Below are positions 34,279-43,574 of a stretch of 64,000 bases of DNA, piece by piece; the stretch's first letter is position 1; the number at the start of each line of letters is the position of its first letter. The notes under the pieces are model-generated. The model did no database searches. It had not been told where the DNA came from and saw only the letters and a list, made by a program, of their open reading frames with translations. Origin of the DNA: Oscillospiraceae bacterium (GTDB taxonomy: Bacteria > Bacillota > Clostridia > Oscillospirales > Oscillospiraceae). The stretch covers positions 1 through 64,000 of the forward strand of contig WRAB01000003.1 of the NCBI GenBank assembly GCA_009780435.1. The letters are read 5' to 3'. A program made the position numbers and the translations under genes.

Positions 34279-36539
34279 GCCGAATCCGTCGCTTTCTTAG
34301 TGGTTTTCTTTGCCGTAGTAGTTTTTTTCGTTGCAGTCTTCTTTTTGGTCGCCGCAGGTTTCTTAGCAGGGGCTTTCTTGCCCGCTACCGTCGCCTTGGC
34401 GGTTTCACCCTCTGTTTTTGCGGCTTTCTTCTGGTAGCCCCGCTTGTCTTCCGGCAAGAAATTGGCGCATTTTTCGTTGATGCAGAATGGCTTCTTAAAC
34501 CCCCGCCCGGACTTTTTGAACATGGTCTGCTCACAGGTGGGGCAGTTGTCCGCCACCGGCACGTCCCAGGTCATGAACCCACATTCTGCGCCTTTTTCAC
34601 AGGCATAGAACGTGTACCCTTTCTTGCTAGTACGCTTTAATATCCGGCTGCCGCACTTGGGACATTTGCCCGGCATCTCCACCACGATAGGCTTTGTAAA
34701 ACTGCACTCCGGATATCCGGGACAGGCCAAAAATCGCCCAAACCGCCCGGATTTTACCACCATCTGCTTGCCACAGAGATCACAGGCCTCGTCAGAGACC
34801 TCGTCCGGGATTTTGATCCGCTGGCCATCTAGGCTCTTCTCCGCCTCGTCTAATGCCTGGGAGAATGGGTCGTAGAACTCTTGCAGGACAGCTCTCCACT
34901 CCCGCTTGCCCTCTTCTACGTTGTCCAAGCGCTCCTCCATCCGGGCGGTGAAGGTGAGGTCTACAATGTCGCCGAATTTATCTTTCATCAGCCCCGTGAC
35001 TACAGTCCCCAGAGGCGTGGGTCGAAGATGTTTGCCCTCTTTAATGACGTATTCCCGGTCTAAGATCGTCGAGATCGTAGGGGCATAGGTGCTGGGTCTA
35101 CCGATTCCCTTCTCCTCCATGGCCCGAACCAAGGTCGCCTCTGTGTATCGGGGCGGCGGCTGGGTAAATTTCTGCTCTTGTTTAATATCGGAAAGGGCGA
35201 CCGTCTCCCCCTGGGCTAAATCGGGCAGCGGGGATTGGACTTCCTCTTTCTCGTCGTCTCTCCCCTCTTCATAGACGGCAGTAAAGCCGGCAAATTTCAG
35301 AGAGGCGTGGTTGGCGCGAAAAATATACCCGGCGCTCACGGCGTCGATGACCACGCTGTCGTAGACGGCATTTTGCATCTGGCAGGCCAGAAACCGGCTC
35401 CAGATCAGCCGGTATAAACGATACTGATCCCCTGTCAGATCTTTTTTTATGTCCTCCGGAGTCAAGAACACGTTGCTGGGCCGGATGGCCTCATGGGCAT
35501 CCTGGGCAGAACCTTTGCCTTTGTACTGGCGAGGCTCCCCGGGGTGATAGTCCTTGCCGTAACGGCCCTCAATGAATTTCTTGGCGTCAACCACGGCCTC
35601 CTGACTCAAGCGCAGGGAGTCGGTACGCATATAGGTGATGAGACCCACAGCGCCCTCGCCTGTGATCTCAACGCCCTCGTAGAGCTGCTGGGCGATGCTC
35701 ATGGTGCGGCGGGGCGTCATCCCCAGCTTCCGGGACGCCTCCTGCTGGAGGGTGGACGTGATAAAAGGCGGCGACGGAGATTTTTGCTGGTCTCTCCGGC
35801 GCACGCTGGCAATTGTGAAGGGGGCGGTTTTGATCGCCGATGTGACGGTCAACACTTCCGCCTCACTGGTGAGCTCCCGCTTTTTCTCCTGATCTCCGTA
35901 AAAACGGGCCTTGAAGGTGCCGGGTTTGTCCAGGCGGTTGAGCACCACGTCCAAATGCCAGTATTCTTCTGGCTGAAAGATCTCAATCTCCTCTTCCCGT
36001 TCCACCACCATACGGGTTGCGACGCTCTGTACACGTCCGGCGGAGAGACCCCGCTTAATTTTACGCCAGAGCAGAGGACTCAATTTATACCCTACAATCC
36101 GATCCAATATCCGTCTGGCCTGTTGCGCATCTACGAGGTCCGTATCAATGGCCCTGGGGTTTTGGATACTCTCCTGTACCACTTTTTTTGTAATCTCATT
36201 GAACGTGACTCGATGGCTCCGCTTGTCATCCAAGCCCAGCAGTTCCTTGAGATGCCAACTGATGGCCTCCCCCTCCCGATCCGGGTCGGTTGCCAGATAG
36301 ACGGCATCGCTCTTTTTGACGATGCTCTTGAGTTCACGAATCGTATCCTCCCGGCCCTTGACGGGAACGTATTCCGGGATGAACCCGTGGTCGAGATCTA
36401 CCCCCATAGTGCTCTTGGGTAGATCCCGCAGATGTCCCATAGAGGCCGTGACCTTAAAGTCTTTTCCCAGATATTTCTCAATCGTCTTGGCCTTGGCGGG
36501 CGACTCGACGATGACCAGATTCTGCTTTGCGTTTGCCAT
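34275..36539 (-). CDS. topA: DNA topoisomerase I
   Basis: A 754-residue type IA topoisomerase relaxing negative supercoils. The Toprim domain has VIVESPAKAKTIEKYLG and ATDPDREGEAISWH; the active tyrosine is Y303 in GLITYMRTDS. Three Cys4 zinc ribbons follow (CDLC...CPGYPEC, CPKC...CEKGAEC, CPTC...CINEKC). The last 45 residues are a Lys/Thr/Ala-rich tail resembling histone H1, a feature seen in some clostridial and actinobacterial enzymes that aids DNA binding. Confidence 0.97.
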   Translation of the reverse strand: MANAKQNLVIVESPAKAKTIEKYLGKDFKVTASMGHLRDLPKSTMGVDLDHGFIPEYVPVKGREDTIRELKSIVKKSDAVYLATDPDREGEAISWHLKELLGLDDKRSHRVTFNEITKKVVQESIQNPRAIDTDLVDAQQARRILDRIVGYKLSPLLWRKIKRGLSAGRVQSVATRMVVEREEEIEIFQPEEYWHLDVVLNRLDKPGTFKARFYGDQEKKRELTSEAEVLTVTSAIKTAPFTIASVRRRDQQKSPSPPFITSTLQQEASRKLGMTPRRTMSIAQQLYEGVEITGEGAVGLITYMRTDSLRLSQEAVVDAKKFIEGRYGKDYHPGEPRQYKGKGSAQDAHEAIRPSNVFLTPEDIKKDLTGDQYRLYRLIWSRFLACQMQNAVYDSVVIDAVSAGYIFRANHASLKFAGFTAVYEEGRDDEKEEVQSPLPDLAQGETVALSDIKQEQKFTQPPPRYTEATLVRAMEEKGIGRPSTYAPTISTILDREYVIKEGKHLRPTPLGTVVTGLMKDKFGDIVDLTFTARMEERLDNVEEGKREWRAVLQEFYDPFSQALDEAEKSLDGQRIKIPDEVSDEACDLCGKQMVVKSGRFGRFLACPGYPECSFTKPIVVEMPGKCPKCGSRILKRTSKKGYTFYACEKGAECGFMTWDVPVADNCPTCEQTMFKKSGRGFKKPFCINEKCANFLPEDKRGYQKKAAKTEGETAKATVAGKKAPAKKPAATKKKTATKKTTTAKKTTKKATDSA

Positions 36540-36600
36540 GTAGGTAGGGCTCCTTCTATTTATATATTTGAGAATGCACCTTAAAAAGAGATAACCTCAT

Positions 36601-36627
36601 GTTTTCCACGCCGCAGGCGGGGAAAAC
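36601..36627. repeat. Palindromic repeat, family B copy 1
   Basis: GTTTTCC-ACGCC-GCA-GGCGG-GGAAAAC, then ACAGAAAGTAGCTC, lying 15 bases from the dprA stop. It shares its pattern with 45392-45420 and 47488-47515. Confidence 0.65.
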
Positions 36628-36642
36628 ACAGAAAGTAGCTCT

Positions 36643-37854
36643 TTAGACATTCAAACTGTACCGCTTGCCCGCATATCCCCGGATAATCCCGGTGATTTCC
36701 AGGGTCGTCAGACAGGCGTTGACCTGTTGGGCAGAGAGCTGACATTGGGCGATGATGTCGTCTACATGTATCGGCTCTTCACAGAGACACGCGGCGACGG
36801 CACGTTCTGCCTCGCTCTTTCCCTTCAACTTCTCTTGTAGGTCAATATAGCTGTCTTTTTCCGGCTTGTCAATCACTTTTTTCGTCGAACGCTGTTCTTT
36901 CTCTACGGATACCACCGCTTTTTCCAAGGGTTTATTCACATTTGCCCCGGTCTCCTTTTTCTCTGTCTGGGTCAACTTTGGAAACTGTCGGGTATAATCC
37001 CGCAATACCCGCCAACCCGTAGAAGCCGATTGAAACCCGTCGTCAATGAGCTCGTTAGAGGCCTTGCTCGTGGGGGCATCTATATTGGCTGGCACGACGA
37101 AAATATCCCGGCCCTGTTCCAGGGCATGGTCCACGGAGTGCATGGCCCCACTCTTCGCCGTGGGGATCTCCAGCACCACCAAGGCCAGGGACAGTCCCGT
37201 TATAATCCGGTTGCGCCGGGGGAAGTGATGTCCCAACGGCTCCGCACCCGGCGGATACTCACTGACCAGGGCCCCGTTCTCCAGCACCGCATCGAATAGA
37301 TCTTTGTGATTTGGCGGATAGACCCGCTCTACACCCGTTCCCAACACACCGATGACAGGGCCGCCTTCCCGCAGAGCGCCCTCCGCCGCGGCGCCGTCGA
37401 TTCCCGCCGCCAGCCCCGTGACCACAACACCGCCGTGACGGGCGATCTCCCCGGCAATTTTGGCCGACGCCTTCATGCCATAGGGCGAGCACCGTCTCGT
37501 CCCGACGATGGCAATCACGGCTTCATCGTCCACCACCGGCAGGCGACCCCTGACGTAGAGGGCCAGGGGCGCGTCCGGGATATCCCGCAGGCGCTGTGGA
37601 TACTCCGCGTCCTGGCGGGTTAAAATCCGGCCGCCGATGGCCTGCATGTCGTCTTGGATCCGATAGACGCTGTTGAGCTGTTTGTTGCACAACGCCTCCA
37701 GGTCCCGCAAGGTGATATCCGGCACTCGGGCAAAATCGTCCCGTTCGGCAAAGAAGGCCTCCTTGGGTCCGCCCAGATACGAAATGACCCGATGGGCCGT
37801 CACAAGATTGATCCCCAGCTCGTTCATCCAAACCCAATATTTCAGTTCCGCCAT
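36643..37854 (-). CDS. dprA: DNA-processing protein DprA
   Basis: A 403-residue protein that loads RecA on incoming single-stranded DNA. The Rossmann core shows AIVGTRRCSPYG, GGVVVTGLAAGIDGAAAEGAL, GVLGTGVERVYPPNH, SEYPPGAEPLGHHFPRRNRIITGLS and SGAMHSVDHALEQGRDIFVVP. The C-terminal 60 residues form a winged-helix domain, after a charged linker. It precedes topA, as in Bacillus. No other competence genes are visible. Confidence 0.95.
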   Translation of the reverse strand: MAELKYWVWMNELGINLVTAHRVISYLGGPKEAFFAERDDFARVPDITLRDLEALCNKQLNSVYRIQDDMQAIGGRILTRQDAEYPQRLRDIPDAPLALYVRGRLPVVDDEAVIAIVGTRRCSPYGMKASAKIAGEIARHGGVVVTGLAAGIDGAAAEGALREGGPVIGVLGTGVERVYPPNHKDLFDAVLENGALVSEYPPGAEPLGHHFPRRNRIITGLSLALVVLEIPTAKSGAMHSVDHALEQGRDIFVVPANIDAPTSKASNELIDDGFQSASTGWRVLRDYTRQFPKLTQTEKKETGANVNKPLEKAVVSVEKEQRSTKKVIDKPEKDSYIDLQEKLKGKSEAERAVAACLCEEPIHVDDIIAQCQLSAQQVNACLTTLEITGIIRGYAGKRYSLNV

Positions 37855-37910
37855 TGCCGTCTCCCCCTTATATTTTTTATTTCCCCCAACCTAGGCGAGA
37901 AAATAAATGC

Positions 37911-38882
37911 TTAGCGCATAAACGTCTGTAAGAGCGTACATGCGCCCTTGATCTCATACGCCCCCAACGCCGCCGGGATAAAAAAAGAATCTCCTTTTTG
38001 GATATCCACGCTATCCGTGCCGCACTGTATGCGGCACTGGCCCTCCAGACACATGAAAATGGAAAACCGCTCCGGGTCGGAACGCATTGTCAAATGCGCT
38101 TTGATTGCAACTTTCATAAGCGCAAACAGATCACCGGTTGTATAATCTGTCCACGTATTTCCGACTTGCACAGATGATTTTCCGATTACCGGCCCCTGCT
38201 TCCCGGCACCTCGGAAGTCAATCACATCCAGGGCCTTTTCAATATGCAGCGGGCGGGGCGCGCCGGAGAGCCCCACCCGGCCATAGTCGTATACCCGGTA
38301 CGTGAGGTCGGAGTTCTGCTGTACCTCCGCCACGACCATACCCTTTGTCAGCGCATGGATCAGCCCGGCGGGGAGGTCAAACACATCCCCCGGCTTTGCA
38401 GGCACCCGTTCCAGGCAAGATTCCACATCACCCGCTTCGATTGCGCGACGGAAACTGTCCCCGGTAACCCCTTGTTTTAGCCCCAGGATCAAATAGGCAT
38501 CCTCCGGTGCATCCAGTACGACCCACATTTCGGTCTTCCCAAATTCTTCGTCCTCTACTCGCTGGGCATAAGTATCGTCCGGGTGCACCTGTACAGATAA
38601 GTTATCATTGGCACTAATCAGTTTGACCAGCAAGGGAAATGCCTGTACATCCGCCATACGGCTACCCAATACGCCGCAGGGATCCAGGGCGATGACTTCT
38701 TCTAGGGTTTTGCCCCGATATGCGCCGTTTGCCACAATACTCATCTCGCCGGGACGACAAGAGACATCCCAACTCTCACCCGTATGGGCAAAGGGTAAGT
38801 CTCGCCCGAATAGGTCAGCCAGCTGCTGACCACCCCAGACCATTTCTTTATAAATCGGTTCAAATTTCAACGGATACAACAA
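37911..38882 (-). CDS. manA: Mannose-6-phosphate isomerase, class I
   Basis: A 323-residue cupin-type zinc enzyme interconverting mannose-6-P and fructose-6-P. Visible are VWGGQQLADLFG near the N-terminus, the metal site SVQVHPDDTYA and GKTEMWVVLDA, and GDVFDLPAGLIHAL. The start is TTG 38882, with AGGGG nine bases upstream; no ATG gives a complete N-terminus, and the open frame to 38966 adds a non-family leader. It is an independent gene between dprA and the sugar transporter. Confidence 0.93.
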   Translation of the reverse strand: MLYPLKFEPIYKEMVWGGQQLADLFGRDLPFAHTGESWDVSCRPGEMSIVANGAYRGKTLEEVIALDPCGVLGSRMADVQAFPLLVKLISANDNLSVQVHPDDTYAQRVEDEEFGKTEMWVVLDAPEDAYLILGLKQGVTGDSFRRAIEAGDVESCLERVPAKPGDVFDLPAGLIHALTKGMVVAEVQQNSDLTYRVYDYGRVGLSGAPRPLHIEKALDVIDFRGAGKQGPVIGKSSVQVGNTWTDYTTGDLFALMKVAIKAHLTMRSDPERFSIFMCLEGQCRIQCGTDSVDIQKGDSFFIPAALGAYEIKGACTLLQTFMR

Positions 38883-38965
38883 TGTATCGTTCCCCTTTTT
38901 CGTTTCGTCTTCCCAATTATACCAAAAAATATATAAAATGCAATGCCGCAAAGAGTAGGGGATCA

Positions 38966-39002
38966 AAAAACCGTCCTCCCACCGGGCGAAAGGACGGTTT
39001 TT
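38966..39002 (-). terminator. Terminator of the sugar ABC importer operon
   Basis: An 11-bp stem (AAAAACCGTCC with GGACGGTTTTT) followed on the minus strand by TTTTTTGATC. Confidence 0.9.
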
Positions 39003-39037
39003 CTCCGATCAAGATTGCACGGATATCTCAGGCAAAC

Positions 39038-40798
39038 CTATCGCAGCACAGAGACACCGGTGTCAACCACTTCGCCGCCCAGACTCTCCCCGCGAAGCGC
39101 TCTGACAGCGGCTTCTACGCCCATGAAGCCCATCACATCCGGGTTCTGGGCCATGGTGAAGATCAAATAGCCGTCTTCAATGAGCATCATAATGGCGTCA
39201 GACGTATCGAAGCCTGCGCCGATCACGCCGCCGCCTGCGGCTCTGATGGCGTTGCCGATCCCCACAGTGGATCCCTCATTACAGCCGAAGATACCGACCA
39301 CGCCCTGGACGATGAAGTTCTCGGCAAAGGTCTGGGATCTGGCCGCGTCGCCGTCGCTGAACTGGGTCTCTAGGAGCTCAAACTCTGTACCCTCGAATGC
39401 GGAGCGAAAGCCCTCATCACGGTTCACGGTGGAGTCCGTGGCGGCGTTTACACTGACGATCCCAATTGCGCCGGATGTGATGCCGTCAGCCGCCAGTGCG
39501 GCCAGCATCTCTTCGCCCGCCGTTGCACCCGCCTGGCGGTTATCCGTGGAGAAGGTCGCCTCCGCCGGAACGTTTGCCGGAGAGTCCACATAGACAATCT
39601 TAATCCCGGCGGCAATGGCTTCGTTTAATACGCCGGAGATGGCATCGGGGCCGTTTGCGGCCACCACAATGGCGTCCACGCCGGCGGCAATGGCGTTGTT
39701 GACCTGCTCAATCTGCAAGGCGTCATCTTTCCGGGTGGGAGCCATGAACTGGATGGCCACGCCGAACTCTTCCGCCGCCCTCTGCGCGCCCTGGTGGAGC
39801 GTGACCCAGTGCTGATCAATGGAGTCCATGGTGATGAGTGCGATTCTCAAATCCAGCGGCTCCGGACCGCCAACGATGCCGATTTCACCGCCTGCGCCCC
39901 GGATGACAGAGGCGCCGGTGTCAACTACGCGACCTCCAAAGTTTTCACCCCGGACAGCGGCCACAGCGGCGCGGATGCCCTCATAGCCCATGACATCGGG
40001 GTTCTGGGCCATGGTAAAGAGCAGATACCCGTCGTCGAGCAGATTCATAATGGAGTCAGAGGTGTCAAATCCGGCGCCGATCACGCCGCCGCCTGCGGCT
40101 CTGATGGCGTTGCCGATCCCCACAGTGGATCCCTCATTACAGCCAAAGATACCGACCACGCCCTGGACGATAAAGTTCTCGGCAAAGGTCTGGGATCTGG
40201 CCGCGTCGCCGTCGCTGAATTGGGTCTCTAACAGTTCAAAATCAGTACCTGCAAATACGGAGCGGAAGCCCTCGTCACGATTCACCGTGGAATCCGTGGC
40301 GGCATTTACGCTGACGATCCCGATGGCGCCGGAGGTGATGCCTGCGCCCGCCAGAGCGGCCAGCATTTCCTCGCCGGCAGTTGCGCCCGCCTGGCGATTA
40401 TCCGTGGAGAACGTCGCCTCTGCCGAGACGTTTGCCGGAGAGTCTACGTAGACGATTTTGATCCCGGCTTCAATGGCCTCGTTCAATGCGCCGGAGATGG
40501 CGTCGGGGCCGTTTGCGGCTACCACAATGGCGTCTACACCGGCAGCCACTGCGTTGTTGACTTGCTCAATCTGCAACGCGTCGTCTTTCCGTGCGGGAGC
40601 CATGAACTGGAGGGTTACATCCTCGGCGTCCGCCGCTCGCTGTGCGCCCTCGTGCAGGGTGACCCAGTGCTGGTCAATGGAGTCCATGGTGATGAGTGCA
40701 ACGGTGATGCCGTCGTCATCTCCGCCGTTGCCGCAAGCGGCGAATGAGGTCACGATCAGACAAAGAATCAGGGAAATTGCCAATAGTTTTCTTTTCAT
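39038..40798 (-). CDS. Sugar-binding lipoprotein with two tandem Peripla_BP_4 (RbsB-type) domains
   Basis: A 586-residue secreted lipoprotein: signal peptide MKRKLLAISLILCLIV with lipobox SFAAC (Cys at about residue 22), then two complete type-I sugar-binding domains. Both begin with ALITMDSIDQHWVTLH and end with GGxVVDTGxSVxR, joined by a short Gly/Glu linker (GAGGEIGIVGGPEPLD). By eye the two halves differ at about 36 of 270 positions; a central stretch of about 60 residues is identical, and the nucleotide repeat has an 858-base offset. RbsB-type proteins are normally about 300 residues with one domain. The ligand is probably a sugar or related small molecule. GGAGAG precedes ATG 40798. The gene is last in an ATPase-permease-binding protein operon. 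Confidence 0.93.
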   Translation of the reverse strand: MKRKLLAISLILCLIVTSFAACGNGGDDDGITVALITMDSIDQHWVTLHEGAQRAADAEDVTLQFMAPARKDDALQIEQVNNAVAAGVDAIVVAANGPDAISGALNEAIEAGIKIVYVDSPANVSAEATFSTDNRQAGATAGEEMLAALAGAGITSGAIGIVSVNAATDSTVNRDEGFRSVFAGTDFELLETQFSDGDAARSQTFAENFIVQGVVGIFGCNEGSTVGIGNAIRAAGGGVIGAGFDTSDSIMNLLDDGYLLFTMAQNPDVMGYEGIRAAVAAVRGENFGGRVVDTGASVIRGAGGEIGIVGGPEPLDLRIALITMDSIDQHWVTLHQGAQRAAEEFGVAIQFMAPTRKDDALQIEQVNNAIAAGVDAIVVAANGPDAISGVLNEAIAAGIKIVYVDSPANVPAEATFSTDNRQAGATAGEEMLAALAADGITSGAIGIVSVNAATDSTVNRDEGFRSAFEGTEFELLETQFSDGDAARSQTFAENFIVQGVVGIFGCNEGSTVGIGNAIRAAGGGVIGAGFDTSDAIMMLIEDGYLIFTMAQNPDVMGFMGVEAAVRALRGESLGGEVVDTGVSVLR

Positions 40799-40877
40799 AC
40801 TGCTCTCCTCTTTTTTCGTATTTTTATTTATAGACACCACAGGAAACCCTGTGATGATCCATACACGCGTCTATGGG

Positions 40878-41957
40878 TCATTCTCTTTTCGCCCTACTGT
40901 TGCCCCGCTGCAATAACCTGGACAGCTTCGTCCCCTGTCCGCGGCGCAACACCACATCCAGCAAGACGGCGATTACAACAATGATACCGATTAACATCCG
41001 CTGTATCCCTACGGGCGCTAAGAGCATATTTAATCCGTTCTCTAATATCTGCCACACGGATGCGCCGGCCAGGGTGCCGAGCAAAATACCCGTCCCCCCC
41101 AGGGGCGATACGCCGCCGATGACACTGGCTGCCACGCCGAACATCTCATACATGACCCCCGCCTCCATGTTGCCCATACCCGACTGGGCCGCACGGATCA
41201 AGCCCACCATACAGGCGCAGAAAGCACTGACGAGATACGCCTTTGTGACGGTATTGCCCACATTGACGCCGGAGAGCTTTGCGGCGTCAACATTAGATCC
41301 GATGGCGTAGATATGCCGCCCGCTCCGGGTCTTGGAGAGGAGGAAAAAGAAAATGATGAATAGGACAATGGCGATCCAAAATGTATTAAATATCCCAAAG
41401 GTGCGGCCATAATAGAAGACGTTTCCAAACGAGGTGGCGGCCTCTCTGCCGATCCCAGAGGCGATGGCGTCAGTGTTGCGGTTGCCGTTTACCATGAATG
41501 CGATCCCTCTGGCCACGAACATGGTACCCAGAGTCGCAATAAAGGGCGGCAGTTTAAATCGGCCTACCAGAGTGCCGTTAATCGCCCCTACCGCCAGACA
41601 GCAGATCATGGTGATCAAGATAGCCAACGGCACGGGGACGCCCATGGTCATAAGGGTGGCGGAAATCATGGCGCTCATCCCCACCACGGAACCGATGGAC
41701 AGGTCAATGTTGCCGGTGATCAGCACATAACTCTGTCCGATGCCGATGAGTAAGTAGATGGACATGGAGCGGAGCAAATTCACAATGTTGGCCGACCCAA
41801 ATACGATGGGATTGATCAACCCAAAGGCTAGAAATATAATGACCATCCCGATGAATGCCGTGACCGCTGAACCCATCCCTCTGATTTTGAGAAAGCGCCT
41901 GATTGGAGATAGTGTCTGTTCCATCTGTTTCTCGTATCCTTTCTCTACTGTAATCAC
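40878..41957 (-). CDS. Sugar ABC transporter permease (RbsC family)
   Basis: A 359-residue membrane protein with eight to ten hydrophobic segments and the RbsC-type motif GxNxxAAxLSGVNV (IGSNVDAAKLSGVNV). It forms the channel of the importer with the two-cassette ATPase. GTG 41957 overlaps the ATPase stop by four bases (GTGA), suggesting coupling; ATG 41924 is an alternative with a distant AAAGGA. Confidence 0.92.
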   Translation of the reverse strand: MITVEKGYEKQMEQTLSPIRRFLKIRGMGSAVTAFIGMVIIFLAFGLINPIVFGSANIVNLLRSMSIYLLIGIGQSYVLITGNIDLSIGSVVGMSAMISATLMTMGVPVPLAILITMICCLAVGAINGTLVGRFKLPPFIATLGTMFVARGIAFMVNGNRNTDAIASGIGREAATSFGNVFYYGRTFGIFNTFWIAIVLFIIFFFLLSKTRSGRHIYAIGSNVDAAKLSGVNVGNTVTKAYLVSAFCACMVGLIRAAQSGMGNMEAGVMYEMFGVAASVIGGVSPLGGTGILLGTLAGASVWQILENGLNMLLAPVGIQRMLIGIIVVIAVLLDVVLRRGQGTKLSRLLQRGNSRAKRE

Positions 41958-43468
41958 GCACCAGCCGCCGTTTTTTGCTCAAACTTGGTGGCCAGGGTGA
42001 GAATTTCGTCCTGGGTGGCCTCGTCGGCCATCAATTCCCCCGTGATGCGTCCGTCGCACATGACGATGATCCGATCGGCGATTCCCAACACCTCCGGCAT
42101 CTCGGAGGAGACGAACAAGACTGCCACGCCCTGCTCTTTCAACTGGTTTATGATGTTGTATATCTCCACTTTCGCCGCAACATCGATCCCACGGGTGGGT
42201 TCGTCGAAGATTACCACCCGGGAGGTCCGAGCCAGCCACTTGCCGACCACCACTTTTTGCTGATTTCCGCCGGAGAGGTTCGCCGCATCTACGTCGATGT
42301 CATGGGCTTTAACCGCAAGGCTCTTGACGGCTTTTTCACACAGCACATCTTCTTTTTTCCTGCGCAAAACACCGATGATTTTATCGCTGATCATATCCAG
42401 ATTGGGCAGGGCTAGGTTTTGGCGGATACTCAACTTCGTACACAAGCCGTCTTTCTTCCGGTCTTCCGGCGCCAACACGACCCCCGCCTTGATGGCGTCC
42501 ATGGGCTTGTTGATTTTGACTACTTTCCCGTCAAGCCGGATCTCACCGCTCTCTTTGGGGTCTATGCCGAAAATGGCCCGGGTCATCTCCGTCCGCCCGG
42601 CGCCCATGAGTCCTGCGATTCCAACTACTTCGCCCTCATATAGAGTAATGTTAATATCCCGCACCATGCGACCCGCGTTGAGGTTGGAAACAGAGAAGAT
42701 TTCTCGGCCCTTTTCACAGGATACCCGGGGGAATTTTTCCGTGATCTCCCGGCCTACCATATGGGTGATGATCTCGTCTATAGTAATCTCTGCAAAATCA
42801 GCGGTTACGATGTACTTCCCGTCTCGCAAAATCGTGACACGATCTACGATATGCTTTAGCTCCTCCAGCCTGTGGGAGATGTATACAATGCCGCAGCCAC
42901 TCTTTCTTAATGCCCCGATAATGCGAAACAGGTCTTCAATCTCTTTTGATGTCAGGGAGGATGTGGGCTCATCCATGATCAAGATTTTCGCATTGGTTGA
43001 CAAGGCCTTTGCGATTTCCACCATCTGCTGTTTGGAGACAGGCAAATCCCCCACCACCTGCCGGGGGGAGATATCCATTTTCAAATCGTCTAATATGTGC
43101 TGGGCCTCCGCCTCCATTTTTCTATTTAGCAGTACATCGCCTTTTGTCTTCTCCCTGCCGAGAAAGATATTTTCCGCAACGGTCAGATGGCGGCACATGT
43201 TTAGTTCTTGGTGGATAATAGCGACACCCAGTTCCTGTGCCTGTTTCGGCGATAAATCGCCGTGTTGTTTGCCCAAAATCTCCAACTGGCCGGAATCACG
43301 GGTGTAGACCCCGCTCAATATCTTGACTAAGGTGGACTTCCCCGCACCGTTTTCGCCCAATAACGCAATTACTTCCCCTGCATTAAGCGCAAATTGAACA
43401 TCGTCCAATGCCTTAACGCCGGGGAAGCTTTTATATATATGTTTCATTGACACGAGTCGTTCGCCCAT
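41954..43468 (-). CDS. Sugar ABC transporter ATPase with two cassettes (RbsA family)
   Basis: A 504-residue ATPase. Cassette 1 has GENGAGKST, a divergent signature (LPVSKQQMVEIAKAL) and ILIMDEPTSSL. Cassette 2 has a degenerate Walker A (GLMGAGRTE), LSGGNQQKVVVGKWL and VVIFDEPTRGIDV. This asymmetry is normal for RbsA/MglA. It drives sugar uptake with the permease and double binding protein downstream, and is first in the operon. Confidence 0.95.
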   Translation of the reverse strand: MGERLVSMKHIYKSFPGVKALDDVQFALNAGEVIALLGENGAGKSTLVKILSGVYTRDSGQLEILGKQHGDLSPKQAQELGVAIIHQELNMCRHLTVAENIFLGREKTKGDVLLNRKMEAEAQHILDDLKMDISPRQVVGDLPVSKQQMVEIAKALSTNAKILIMDEPTSSLTSKEIEDLFRIIGALRKSGCGIVYISHRLEELKHIVDRVTILRDGKYIVTADFAEITIDEIITHMVGREITEKFPRVSCEKGREIFSVSNLNAGRMVRDINITLYEGEVVGIAGLMGAGRTEMTRAIFGIDPKESGEIRLDGKVVKINKPMDAIKAGVVLAPEDRKKDGLCTKLSIRQNLALPNLDMISDKIIGVLRRKKEDVLCEKAVKSLAVKAHDIDVDAANLSGGNQQKVVVGKWLARTSRVVIFDEPTRGIDVAAKVEIYNIINQLKEQGVAVLFVSSEMPEVLGIADRIIVMCDGRITGELMADEATQDEILTLATKFEQKTAAGA

Positions 43469-43520
43469 CGCTCAGATCCTTTCTCCATCGTATCTGTATC
43501 AAATAGGTTTCACAATTCAT

Positions 43521-43549
43521 ATGGTAACATAGCCCATTGGTGGTGTCAA
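43521..43549 (-). promoter_or_regulatory. Promoter of the sugar importer operon
   Basis: Minus strand TTGACA (43544-43549), 17 bases, TACCAT (43521-43526), about 50 bases before the ATPase start. No local regulator gene is adjacent. Confidence 0.6.
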
Positions 43550-43574
43550 TTGTATTTTTCTTTTCTATAATGCT

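Noticed and set aside
39038..40798. Assembly artefact as the source of the doubled binding protein
   Set aside because: The two halves differ at dozens of residues and many silent sites, so they are not one sequence assembled twice, though long reads would settle it.
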